A stretch of 23,462 nucleotides of DNA. Source: Clostridia bacterium. GTDB taxonomy: Bacteria; Bacillota; Clostridia; Christensenellales; UBA1242. The notes beneath the pieces are model-generated. The model ran no database searches, was not told the DNA's origin, and saw nothing but the letters and a program-made list of their open reading frames with translations. Of this stretch, positions 13,666 through 21,778 are shown piece by piece. The position numbers and the translations under genes are program-made. Each line of letters opens with the position of its first letter. The first letter of the stretch is position 1. The stretch is from NCBI GenBank assembly GCA_017408305.1, contig JAFQUU010000052.1, positions 1 through 23,462 of the forward strand, written 5' to 3'.

Positions 13666-15120
13666 ATGGCAAAATTAAAAATAGGTTTATTTATTGACAC
13701 ATGGTTCCCAATGATTGATGGGGTTATCAATGTTGTCAATAACTATGCAACAGAACTTTCAAAGTATGCAGAAGTAACAGTGTTTACTTGTGGCACAAAA
13801 AAGAAGGATAATAAAACCTATCCTTTTAAACTTGTGCGTGGTGGCAGTGTTGTTGTGCCGTTTTTGGATTATGAAATCCCGACAGTAAATCCAAAGTTTC
13901 AAAAAGCATTGAAAGAGGCTAACCTTGATATTGTGCATATCCATTCGCCTTTTACAATTGGCAAGGCAGGTGTTGAATATGCCCAAAAGCACAATATACC
14001 AGTTGTGGCAACTCTTCACAGTCAATATTATAAAGATTTTTATAGATATACAAAAAGTAAGTGGCTTTCTGAAAGTTTGTTGAAAGTTATTGTTAAGGTT
14101 TTTAACGCGTGCGATAAGGTTTATGCAGTCAACAGCCAAGTTGCTGTTGTTGGAGAAGAATACGGCATTGTGCCAAAACCTGATGTACATAATAATGGAA
14201 CGCACTTAGATTATATTGCGAATACAAAGCCAGCCTTTGACTATTTTGAAAAAAAATATGGTATTGGATAAGATGAAACAGTGCTTTTGTTTGTTGGCAG
14301 AATCAATAAGATTAAAAACCTTGAGTTTTTGATTGATAGTCTAAATGAACTTGACAAACTGGGCGAAAAATTTAGGATGCTGTTTGTTGGTAGTGGTGGC
14401 GATATGGATGACCTCAAATCTAAGGTCAAAAAACTCGGTCTTGAAAACAAAATTATCTTCACAGGCAGGGCAAGCGATGAAGAACTTATTTATGCCTATG
14501 TAAGAAGCAAATTGTTTTTGTTTCCATCACTTTATGATGCGAGTTCGCTTGTGCAAATTGAAGCAGCAAGCCAAAAAACACCCACTGTGTTTATTAGGGG
14601 GGCAGTAACTTCTGCAACAGTTACTGAAAATGTTAACGGTTATATGGCTGATAACGATACTGTTTTGTACGCCAAAAAAGTGCAAGAAATTTTAAGAGAT
14701 GCAGAAACATACAACCGTATAAGCCAAAATGCTTATAATGACCTTTATATAACTTGGGATAAAACTGTTTTAAGAATGTATCAGAAATACTTGTCTATTA
14801 TTGATAAATATAAAGATGAACTGTTTGAAGCCGAGTTGCAAGAAAAAAAGAGATTACAGCGTAAACAACTTATTAAAGAAACAAAAATAAACCTTAAAAA
14901 ACAAAAGCAAGAAGAAGAAAAACAGCAGAAACTAAAAGAAAAACTGAAAAAGCAAAAAGAAAAATTGATTGGCGAAAGTAAAAAGCAGAAAAAAGAAAAA
15001 CTGCAGAAAGAAAAACAGATAGAAAAACTTGCGTTAAAAAAAGAAAAATTAAGACTTCGTCAACAAAAACTTTTAAAAGCCGAAGAAAAACTTTTTGGCA
15101 AAAAGAAAAAACTCTCTTGA
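13666..15120 (+). pseudogene. GT4 glycosyltransferase interrupted by one in-frame TAA
   Basis: Two open stretches in the same frame (13666-14268 and from 14272) are separated only by TAA at 14269-14271. Together they encode a GT4 enzyme of the lipid glucosyltransferase type. The N-terminal half has GLFIDTWFPMIDGVINVV, DIVHIHSPFTIG and a Rossmann core. The C-terminal half has VLLFVGRINKIKNLEFLIDSL, LFVGSGGDMDDL and PSLYDASSLVQIEAAS, the D-x7-E donor site. The break falls at the usual interdomain linker (KYGI-stop-DETVLLFVGR). After the catalytic fold come about 100 Lys/Glu/Gln-rich residues, likely a coiled coil. The rest of the frame is intact, suggesting a recent nonsense mutation, a sequencing error, readthrough, or two separately made halves (GTG 14281). 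Confidence 0.75.
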
Positions 15121-15144
15121 CAAAAAAGGAAAATAAGATATAAC
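15117..15144 (+). promoter_or_regulatory. tsaD promoter, predicted leaderless transcript
   Basis: TTGACA (15117-15122) contains the TGA stop of the glycosyltransferase. A 16-bp spacer and TATAAC (15139-15144) follow, then 7 nt and the ATG at 15152. No SD lies near the ATG. Confidence 0.6.
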
Positions 15145-15151
15145 TTAAGTT

Positions 15152-16213
15152 ATGGAAAAATATATTGATATTGCAAAAAGAAAATTTGAAGAATTAAAAG
15201 ACAAAAAAGATGTTTTGGTGCTTGGGATAGAATCAAGTTGCGATGAAACATCAATTTCTGTTGTCAAAAATGGTCGAGAGATTTTATCAAATATAGTTGC
15301 TTCTCAAATTGAAATTCATAAACGATTTGGGGGCGTTGTGCCAGAGGTGGCTTCAAGAAATCACATTTTGGCAATCTCTAATGTGCTTGAAGATGCACTT
15401 GAGGTGGCAAAAGTTACGCTTAATGATGTTGATGCAATTGCAGTAACATACGGTGCAGGGCTTGTTGGTGCACTTTTGGTTGGCGTAAGTTTTGCAAAAA
15501 GTTTGGCATTTTCACTCAAAAAACCACTTGTGGCAGTCAGTCATATTGATGGGCATATTGCTGCCAACTATTTATCGCATCAAGACCTCAAGCCCCCGTT
15601 TCTCTGCCTTATGGTCAGTGGTGGCCATACAGCACTTCTTGATGTAGAGGATTACACTAAACGCACACTTCTTGGTTCAACCATTGATGATGCAGTGGGC
15701 GAGGCGTTTGACAAGGTGGCAAGGGTTTTGGGGCTTACTTACCCAGGGGGAGTGCAGGTTGACAATCTTTCAAAAGGTGTGTTGCCAACCCTAACATTTT
15801 TAAAGCACGAAGTGCTTCCAAACACGCTTAATTTTTCTTTTAGTGGCCTTAAAACTGCAGTAATAAATTATGTCAATAATCAAAAACAAAAAAATCTTGA
15901 GATTGACATAAAAGATGTTTGTGCAAGTTTCCAAAAAACGGCTGTTTCTCAACTTGTAAGCAAATCAACAAGTGCAGCAAAGCAAACCCATGCCAAAAAC
16001 TTGGTGGTTGCAGGTGGGGTCGGTGCAAATTCTTGCCTTAAAGAAACACTTGAAGTGGCGTGCCAGCAAAATAATATAAAACTTTTTCAGCCTACGCTTA
16101 GTCTTTGCACAGACAATGCAGCCATGATTGCAAGTGCAGGGTATTACTATATCAAAAACGGCAAAGGCCTTGCAGATTTAAGTCTTACTGCCTGTCCTGT
16201 TGTGAAACTTTAA
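15152..16213 (+). CDS. tsaD: tRNA N6-adenosine threonylcarbamoyltransferase TsaD
   Basis: TsaD transfers threonylcarbamoyl to A37 of ANN-decoding tRNAs, acting with TsaB and TsaE, which are not in this window. Signatures are VLGIESSCDETSISVV (23-38), GGVVPEVASRNH (60-71), the metal-binding HIDGH (131-135), LMVSGGHTAL and the closing VAGGVGANSCLKE and LCTDNAAMIA. The 353 residues include about 20 extra N-terminal residues (MEKYIDIAKRKFEELKDKKD) before the usual start. No SD precedes the ATG at 15152, and a promoter ends 7 nt upstream, so the mRNA is probably leaderless. A bidirectional terminator follows. Confidence 0.97.
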   Translation: MEKYIDIAKRKFEELKDKKDVLVLGIESSCDETSISVVKNGREILSNIVASQIEIHKRFGGVVPEVASRNHILAISNVLEDALEVAKVTLNDVDAIAVTYGAGLVGALLVGVSFAKSLAFSLKKPLVAVSHIDGHIAANYLSHQDLKPPFLCLMVSGGHTALLDVEDYTKRTLLGSTIDDAVGEAFDKVARVLGLTYPGGVQVDNLSKGVLPTLTFLKHEVLPNTLNFSFSGLKTAVINYVNNQKQKNLEIDIKDVCASFQKTAVSQLVSKSTSAAKQTHAKNLVVAGGVGANSCLKETLEVACQQNNIKLFQPTLSLCTDNAAMIASAGYYYIKNGKGLADLSLTACPVVKL

Positions 16214-16247
16214 AAAACTATCCCTTTTAAATAGAGATAGTTTTTTT
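16212..16247. terminator. Bidirectional terminator between tsaD and dapA
   Basis: AAAAAACTATC (16212-16222), a 13-nt loop, GATAGTTTTTT (16236-16246) and one more T. It is T-rich on both strands and lies between the convergent tsaD and the dpaA-dpaB-dapA operon. Confidence 0.88.
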
Positions 16248-16257
16248 ATTTATTTTT

Positions 16258-17130
16258 TTAGCATAAATTTAATTTATTTTTTAATTTTTTTAGATTTTCT
16301 TCAGAAAATTTTGTTAAAGGCAATCTTGGGACGCCTGCATTAAAACCTAAAAGATTCATGGCTGATTTTACGGGAATTGGGTTAACTTCGCAAAACAGCA
16401 TTTCAATGATTGGCAAGAGTTCAAATTGAATGTTTCTTGCCTCCTGAATTTTGCCATCAAAATACAGTTGGCAAACACTTTGCGTTTCTTTTGGCAAAAT
16501 GTTTGAAACAACACTTATCACACCTTGCCCACCAAGTGCAAGCGTTGTGAAAATGTTTTCATCATCACCACTATATACGGCAAAATCTTTTGGTTTTTGA
16601 GACATAAGTTTGTTGAGTTGTGAGATATTGCCACCAGCCTCTTTTATGCCAATAATGTTTGGGTTTTTCGAAAGAGTAGAAACCGTTTCTGGCATGAGAT
16701 TTACACCTGTCCTTGATGGTACATTATAAAGAATTTGTGGCACCTTGCTTTTGTTTGCGATTAATGAATAATGCTCAACTAGCCCATTTTGTGTTGCTTT
16801 GTTGTAGTATGGTGAAACCTGCAGAAGTGCATCTGCCCCAAGTTTTGCAAATTTTTTTGAGCGTTTTATAACTTCATAGGTATTGTTTCCACCTGCACCC
16901 AAAATTACAGGCACTTTGTGCTTCACATAACTTACTGCAAACTCTGCAACCTCCAGTTTTTCTTTTTCACTTAAGGTGCTTGCTTCGCCAGTAGTCCCTA
17001 AAAAAACAAGTGCAGAAATTTTGTTTGCAAGTTGATGGTCTATAATTTTTTTAAAGGAATCAAAATTTATTTTATTTTTTTTGTCAAAAGGCGTAATTAG
17101 GGCAGTGGCTGCACCCTCAAAAATGTACAT
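16258..17130 (-). CDS. dapA: 4-hydroxy-tetrahydrodipicolinate synthase
   Basis: DapA condenses aspartate semialdehyde with pyruvate. The 290-residue barrel shows GTTGEASTLS (45-54), Tyr135 in LYNVPSRTG (134-142) and the Schiff-base Lys163 in IGIKEAGG (160-167). AAGGAG precedes the ATG at 17130. It lies 11 nt after dpaB and is the last gene of the dpaA-dpaB-dapA operon, so here its product is probably channelled to dipicolinate rather than only to lysine. The same gene ends the corresponding B. subtilis operon. Confidence 0.97.
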   Translation of the reverse strand: MYIFEGAATALITPFDKKNKINFDSFKKIIDHQLANKISALVFLGTTGEASTLSEKEKLEVAEFAVSYVKHKVPVILGAGGNNTYEVIKRSKKFAKLGADALLQVSPYYNKATQNGLVEHYSLIANKSKVPQILYNVPSRTGVNLMPETVSTLSKNPNIIGIKEAGGNISQLNKLMSQKPKDFAVYSGDDENIFTTLALGGQGVISVVSNILPKETQSVCQLYFDGKIQEARNIQFELLPIIEMLFCEVNPIPVKSAMNLLGFNAGVPRLPLTKFSEENLKKLKNKLNLC

Positions 17131-17141
17131 TGTTTTTCTCC

Positions 17142-17714
17142 TTAAATTAGTACTGGTTGAATTTGTTTTTCTTCTTTTGCTTTTGCAATTGTTTCTTCAA
17201 GCAGACTCCAGTCTGCCACTAAAGATTTTGGTTTGTTCATGTGGTCATCTTGCCCAAATGGCACAAAATAAAAGTTTTTAGCAGCAAAAAGTGTGCCAAG
17301 GTTTTTAAAGTTTAGGCCAAGACCATCGTTGGTTGAAATGCCAATCACAACCGGCTTGTTGTTGCGTACATGTGCTTTGACTGCCATTGTTACAGCAGTG
17401 TCGTTTATGCCATTGGCAATTTTTGCAAGAGTATTACCAGTGCAAGGTGCAACCACCAAAATTTCAAATAGATTTTGTGGGCCAGTAGGTTCAACTGCCA
17501 CAATGTTGCCCAGTGGCTTATGGCCAGTGATTTCTTCAAGAGTGCTTAAAAATTCATCAAATTCGCCAAACCTTGTTGAAGTTTTTGAAGTGATTTCTGA
17601 AACGATAGGGAAAACTTCGTGGCCTTGACCTACAAGGTTTTGTATAACCTGTAAGATTTTTTCATGAGTGCAAAAACTGCCTGTGATGGCAAACCCAATA
17701 TTTGTTTTTTCCAT
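17142..17714 (-). CDS. dpaB: Dipicolinate synthase subunit B
   Basis: The 190-residue flavoprotein-like subunit (SpoVFB) opens with NIGFAITGSFCTHEK (5-19). It also carries FEILVVAPCTGNTLAKIANGINDTAVTMAVKAH and KPVVIGISTNDGLGLN, as in dipicolinate synthase B. With DpaA it oxidises the DapA product to dipicolinic acid, made in the mother cell and stored as calcium salt in the spore core. AAGGAG precedes the ATG at 17714. It lies 17 nt after dpaA and 11 nt before dapA, so all three share one transcript. The two subunits together are a strong marker of endospore formation. Confidence 0.95.
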   Translation of the reverse strand: MEKTNIGFAITGSFCTHEKILQVIQNLVGQGHEVFPIVSEITSKTSTRFGEFDEFLSTLEEITGHKPLGNIVAVEPTGPQNLFEILVVAPCTGNTLAKIANGINDTAVTMAVKAHVRNNKPVVIGISTNDGLGLNFKNLGTLFAAKNFYFVPFGQDDHMNKPKSLVADWSLLEETIAKAKEEKQIQPVLI

Positions 17715-17731
17715 TGTATATTTCTCCTTAC

Positions 17732-18490
17732 TTAAGAGGTTTTTTCGAGTGCGTGTAGAATGGCTTCAAAAAAATATTTCCCTGCAGTAAAACTTGAGTA
17801 TTTTTGTGGCAGTGCAGGGCATAAAACATAATCAAAATGCAAATTTTCCTTTTCTATACTTTCAATTGATGCAATTTCTAGATAAAGAGCCTCTTTTTTG
17901 ATTGTTTTAACATATTCTTTCGAAATAATATTTGCAGGAATAGTGTTTACAATCACATCAAAGTTTTTAAGGTTTTTAAAAACTTCTTCTTTATAAAAGT
18001 TACAATCAGTAAAGATATGGGAAATTGCATAGTTTTTTTCATCAAATGATGACATCGCAAAATCAAGATTTAGTTTTGAAAAAAGTTGTGCAATTGCTTT
18101 TCCACTTCTTCCTGAGCCCAAAATTAAAAACTTTTGTTCAAAAACAGACTTTTTTGTTTTTTCCAAAATATTTGCAAGCACGCCTTCTGCAGTTAAAATA
18201 GAGTTTTTCATTGCAAAGGTTTCATCTGTCATTACATTTATATGGCAAATCTGTTTTTGGTTTAATATGTCAAGTTGGAAAGCAGGAATATTGCCACAAA
18301 CTAAAAAGATTCTATATGGCAAACTTTTTAAGTATTCATCATCAAATTTTTTGTTTGGTGGAAAAATTAAGCAGTCATTTGTTTTTGCTTCATGTAAATA
18401 TTCTAAAGGTTTTGTTTTATATGCATTTTTTTGTAAAAGGGTTTCTACAACACGATTTCGTTGGTCTAAAGTTTCTATAAAAAAAGTCAA
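17732..18490 (-). CDS. dpaA: Dipicolinate synthase subunit A
   Basis: The frame is open up to 18541, but I place the start at the TTG 18490-18488. GGGAGG lies 5 nt before it, and from there the protein (TFFIETLDQRNRVVETLLQ) aligns with the first strand of the family; the upstream 17 codons would be an unusual extension. The resulting 252 residues are slightly shorter than B. subtilis SpoVFA. A dinucleotide-binding Rossmann motif FLILGSGRSGKAIAQLF is visible, followed by FDVIVNTIPANIIS and a late CPALPQKYSSFTAGKYFFEAIL. It oxidises the dihydrodipicolinate precursor with DpaB. It is the first gene of dpaA-dpaB-dapA. Confidence 0.92.
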   Translation of the reverse strand: MTFFIETLDQRNRVVETLLQKNAYKTKPLEYLHEAKTNDCLIFPPNKKFDDEYLKSLPYRIFLVCGNIPAFQLDILNQKQICHINVMTDETFAMKNSILTAEGVLANILEKTKKSVFEQKFLILGSGRSGKAIAQLFSKLNLDFAMSSFDEKNYAISHIFTDCNFYKEEVFKNLKNFDVIVNTIPANIISKEYVKTIKKEALYLEIASIESIEKENLHFDYVLCPALPQKYSSFTAGKYFFEAILHALEKTS

Positions 18491-18505
18491 AATAACCTCC
18501 CATAA

Positions 18506-18532
18506 TACCTTATGAAAAATTCCCGTTCTTGT
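18506..18532 (-). promoter_or_regulatory. Sigma-K-like promoter upstream of dpaA
   Basis: On the minus strand: AC (18532-18531), 16-bp spacer, CATAAGGTA (18514-18506). This matches the mother-cell sigma-K pattern AC / 16-17 / CATANNNTA as I recall it from B. subtilis, where spoVF is sigma-K dependent. No good sigma-A pair is seen here. The leader before the SD would be very short. Confidence 0.5.
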
Positions 18533-18534
18533 GA

Positions 18535-18565
18535 TTAACATTTTTTTTAAAAACCTAATACACTA
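18535..18565 (+). promoter_or_regulatory. Promoter of the ATPase-lysC/asd operon (sigma-A or sporulation sigma type)
   Basis: Two readings overlap. As sigma-A: TTAACA (18535-18540), 18 bp, TACACT (18559-18564). As sigma-K/E-like: AC (18538-18539), 17 bp, AATACACTA (18557-18565), five of six fixed positions of CATANNNTA and seven of eight of a CATACANT box. The ATG follows after only 4-5 nt, so the mRNA would be leaderless. Confidence 0.45.
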
Positions 18566-18569
18566 TTGT

Positions 18570-19553
18570 ATGAAAACAATAAATTATTTCTTTGCAAGTG
18601 CAAACACAGGTTCAGGTTTTGTAAGTTACCTTGACAACCTAAACACAAACTCAAAAAACGCTTTTACGTATATCATAAAGGGTGGGCCTGGGACAGGCAA
18701 AAGCACAATGATGAAAAAAATTTCCCAGCACTTTTATGAAAAAGGATATAGCGTAGAGCAGTTTTTTTGCTCCACTGACCCAACAAGTTTAGATGCCATA
18801 AGAATTGTCCAAAAAAACATTGTGGTTTTAGATGGCACCATGCCACACGCAGTGGAACCTGATATTGTGGGGCTTACCCATAAGATTATCGATAACGGCA
18901 GTTTTATAAAGTCAAGCATCAAAAAGCATTTTGATGAAATTGAAAATTTGACTAATAAAAAGAAAGATTGTTTTTGTCTAATATATAAAAATCTGGCATC
19001 AGCAAAACAATTAGATGATATAAATTTTGAATTAGAAAAAAAACAGATAAACTTAAATTCAGTTAAACAAAAAGCAAAAACACTTTTTTCAAAAATCAAA
19101 TGTTTGTGTCCTGAGGGAGAAAATCGTACTTTGTTTCTAGATAGTATAAACGATGAAAACTTATATCTTGAAAAGAAAAATAAGTTTAAGGTTTTAGGTT
19201 TTACTGCTTCAAGATATGAAAGTTTTTTTGTTCTAGAAATGCTTGAAAAAATGCTGATCAAAAACAATTTGAATTACACAAAAATTTGCGATGTGCTGAA
19301 CCCAGAAAAAATCTCAGCAATTTTAATAAGTAATAAATATTTAATAAAAAATATTGATTTAAAATTAAAAACAAATAAACTAGTTGAAAAAAATAATAAA
19401 ATTGTTAAAAAAATAATAAATTTATCAAAAAATAAAATCGTGGAAGCAAAGAGCATTCATAAACAAATTGAAAAATATTATATACAAAACATAGATTTTT
19501 CTGGTCTTGAAGAAATGACAAGAAAAGTGATAGAAGAAATTGAATTAGGGTAG
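18570..19553 (+). CDS. P-loop ATPase resembling the PRK06851 family
   Basis: The ATG at 18570 (MKTINYFFASANTG) is preferred; a GTG at 18531 would start before the promoter. No SD is present. The 327-residue protein has a Walker A GGPGTGKSTMMKKI, followed by VEQFFCSTDPTSLDAI and NIVVLDGTMPHAVEP. That spacing of a CS-DP-SLD motif and a V-DGT-PH-V-P motif is what I associate with the PRK06851 group of Firmicute ATPases. Known members, as I recall, carry a second P-loop half; here the C-terminal half is AT-rich, Lys/Asn-rich, helical and lacks one. Only 2 nt separate it from lysC-asd, so both are cotranscribed divergently from dpaA, suggesting a sporulation role (inferred). Confidence 0.75.
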   Translation: MKTINYFFASANTGSGFVSYLDNLNTNSKNAFTYIIKGGPGTGKSTMMKKISQHFYEKGYSVEQFFCSTDPTSLDAIRIVQKNIVVLDGTMPHAVEPDIVGLTHKIIDNGSFIKSSIKKHFDEIENLTNKKKDCFCLIYKNLASAKQLDDINFELEKKQINLNSVKQKAKTLFSKIKCLCPEGENRTLFLDSINDENLYLEKKNKFKVLGFTASRYESFFVLEMLEKMLIKNNLNYTKICDVLNPEKISAILISNKYLIKNIDLKLKTNKLVEKNNKIVKKIINLSKNKIVEAKSIHKQIEKYYIQNIDFSGLEEMTRKVIEEIELG

Positions 19554-19555
19554 AA

Positions 19556-21721
19556 ATGATTGTTCAAAAATACGGTGGCACAAGTGTTGCCACGATAGAA
19601 AAAATTAGGCTTATTGCAAAAAGTATTAAAGCAAGGCTTGAAACTGAAAAAAAGATGGTTGTGGTTGTAAGTGCAATGAGTGGTGAAACCGATGCACTTA
19701 TAAATTTGGGTAAAAGCATAGGAATAGAAAAAAGAGAGTTAGACCAACTTACTTGCCTTGGCGAAAACAAAACAATTTCGCTCTTAGCAGGTGCACTTTG
19801 TGAAGATGGTGTTAAAGCAGTTTCGCTTACTGGCTGGCAGGCTGGCGTTATTACTAGTGATGATTTTTCAAAAGCAAAAATTAATAAAATCAAGATTAAC
19901 AACATTTTGCTTAAACTTCAAGAATATGATGTTGTCGTTGTTGCAGGTTTTCAGGGTATTACAAAATGTGGCGACATAACCACACTTGGCAAGGGTGGCA
20001 GTGATACAACTGCTTTGGCACTTGCAGGTGCAATCGGGTGCGAGGCTGAAATTTTTACTGATGTTTGTGGAATTTTTTCGGCAGACCCGAAAGTTTTAAA
20101 AAACGCCAAAAAACTGGATGCAATAGATTTTTCTAGCCTCATGGAAATGTCTGCTTGTGGTGCAAAAATTATGGAAACCAGAAGTGTTGAAATTGCAAAA
20201 AAGTATGGTATAGAGTTTTATGTATCAAAAAGTTTAAGTGGTGCGAGAGAGGGAACAAAAGTGTTTGAAGAAGAAAGTTTTGAAGGTGCTGTTGTAAAAA
20301 ACTTGACAGTCAAAGATGGTATAAGTTTTGTTGAGATAAAATGTGTAAGTGAAGATGATTTTCAAAATATGATGAAGTTTTGTAAAGAGTTTGGGCAAAA
20401 TTTTGAAATGTTTTCATTTGAAGAAGGTGAAGGATTTGCTTTAAGTTTTCTTGCCCAAGAAAAAAACTTAAATCTTCTTGAATCGCGAACTCAAAATGCC
20501 AATGGATTTGATATATCAATTATTAAAGGTTTTTCAAAACTTACTGTTGTTGGTGCTGGGTTTAGAACACATAAAGATGTTGTGGCAAGTATTTTGTTTG
20601 AACTTAAAAAGAAAAAAATTTTGGTTAAAAAAGTTATGCTTTCTGAAGTATCTGTTGAAATTTTGGTTAATGAAAAAGACCAAAATGAAGCAGTGTGTGT
20701 TTTAAGCAATATGTTTAAACTAGAAAACAAAGAAATTTCTGTGGCGATTGTTGGAGCAACGGGGCTTGTTGGAAGAACTTTTTTAAAGGTGCTTGAAGAA
20801 AGTGAAATAAAATCACAAGTTAAAAATTTGTATCTTTTTGCAAGCAAAAAAAGTGCCGGTAAAAAATTAATCTTTGATGGCAAGGAGTTTTTAGTTGAAG
20901 AGTTAACTGAAGAAAATATTAAAACAAAAAAAATTGATTATGCGTTTTTTTCAGCAGGGGAAAAGGTCTCAAAAACTTTTGCCGAAATGTTTGTGGAGGC
21001 TGGGGCTGTTGTGATTGACAACAGTAGTGCATATCGCATGGAAAAAGATGTGCCACTTGTTGTGCCGGAAGTAAACTTTGAAAAAACACATTCCAAAATT
21101 ATTGCAAATCCAAATTGTTCAACAATTCAATGTATGTTGCCACTTTATGCTTTAAAAAAGAACTTTGGGCTTGAAGGTGTGGCATACGCAACCTATCAGG
21201 CTGTTTCTGGAAGTGGTGAAAAGGGGGTTCAAGATTTTGAGTTGACAAAAGAGGGTGAGAAACCCAAATTTTATCCGTATCCAATATTTGATAACTGTCT
21301 GCCACATATTGGAGGATTTTTGGAAAACGGATACACAAGTGAAGAAATGAAGATGATTAATGAAACAAAAAAAATCTTGGGTGATGAAACTTTAAAAATT
21401 TCTGCAACTTGCGTAAGGGTACCAGTAAAGAATTGCCACTCTGTTTTAGTAACTGCCACTTTAACAAAAGATGCATCATTAGAAGAAATAAAGAAAGAAT
21501 TTTCTTTACAAAATGGGATTGTAGTAATAGATGATATAGCAAAAAATGTTTATCCTATCAACAAAATGGCAAATGGTAAAAATGAAGTGTTTGTAGGAAG
21601 AATTAGAAAAGATTTGTTCAATCCTTATGTTGTGCATTTTTGGTGTGTTGCAGATAATGTAAGAAAAGGTGCCGCATTAAATGGCGTGCAAATTTTGGAA
21701 AAAATGTTAAAAAATAAATAA
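19556..21721 (+). CDS. lysC-asd: Aspartokinase / aspartate-semialdehyde dehydrogenase fusion, 721 aa
   Basis: Residues 1 to about 393 are an aspartokinase: MIVQKYGGTSVATIEKI, LGKGGSDTTALALAGAIG, EIFTDVCGIFSADPKV, MSACGAKIMETRSVEIAKKYGI, then two ACT-like regulatory repeats. From residue 394 to 721 there is a complete aspartate-semialdehyde dehydrogenase: NADP-binding VAIVGATGLVGRTF (396-409), DNSSAYRMEKDVPLVVPEVN, the catalytic Cys521 in NPNCSTIQ, and AVSGSGEKGVQDFE. There is essentially no linker and no internal frame break. The enzyme would convert aspartate to aspartyl phosphate and then to the semialdehyde, the substrate of DapA encoded opposite. AGGGTAG precedes the ATG. Confidence 0.95.
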   Translation: MIVQKYGGTSVATIEKIRLIAKSIKARLETEKKMVVVVSAMSGETDALINLGKSIGIEKRELDQLTCLGENKTISLLAGALCEDGVKAVSLTGWQAGVITSDDFSKAKINKIKINNILLKLQEYDVVVVAGFQGITKCGDITTLGKGGSDTTALALAGAIGCEAEIFTDVCGIFSADPKVLKNAKKLDAIDFSSLMEMSACGAKIMETRSVEIAKKYGIEFYVSKSLSGAREGTKVFEEESFEGAVVKNLTVKDGISFVEIKCVSEDDFQNMMKFCKEFGQNFEMFSFEEGEGFALSFLAQEKNLNLLESRTQNANGFDISIIKGFSKLTVVGAGFRTHKDVVASILFELKKKKILVKKVMLSEVSVEILVNEKDQNEAVCVLSNMFKLENKEISVAIVGATGLVGRTFLKVLEESEIKSQVKNLYLFASKKSAGKKLIFDGKEFLVEELTEENIKTKKIDYAFFSAGEKVSKTFAEMFVEAGAVVIDNSSAYRMEKDVPLVVPEVNFEKTHSKIIANPNCSTIQCMLPLYALKKNFGLEGVAYATYQAVSGSGEKGVQDFELTKEGEKPKFYPYPIFDNCLPHIGGFLENGYTSEEMKMINETKKILGDETLKISATCVRVPVKNCHSVLVTATLTKDASLEEIKKEFSLQNGIVVIDDIAKNVYPINKMANGKNEVFVGRIRKDLFNPYVVHFWCVADNVRKGAALNGVQILEKMLKNK

Positions 21722-21726
21722 TTTTT

Positions 21727-21766
21727 AAATAAAAATAAAGTTTTAAATTTTATTTTTATTTTTTTT
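21727..21766 (+). terminator. AT-only hairpin terminator after lysC-asd
   Basis: A perfect 13-bp inverted repeat of A and T only (21727-21739 and 21749-21761) followed by T5, shortly after the stop. It has the same style as the hairpin after pepF. Confidence 0.55.
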
Positions 21767-21778
21767 AATAAAACAGTA

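Noticed and set aside
13759..14205. 148-codon minus-strand frame
   Set aside because: A shadow of the GT4 gene, whose family motifs are clear on the plus strand.
14273..14330. ATG at 14273 as a restart of the glycosyltransferase C-terminal half
   Set aside because: It is in a different frame from the GT4 domain; the correct frame could restart only at GTG 14281 or later.
18734..19267. 177-codon minus-strand frame
   Set aside because: A shadow of the ATPase, which has recognisable P-loop motifs and forms an operon with lysC-asd.
20700..20760. LysC-Asd junction as an assembly or frameshift artefact
   Set aside because: The frame runs through without a stop and both domains are complete at the joint; raw reads would still be needed for proof.
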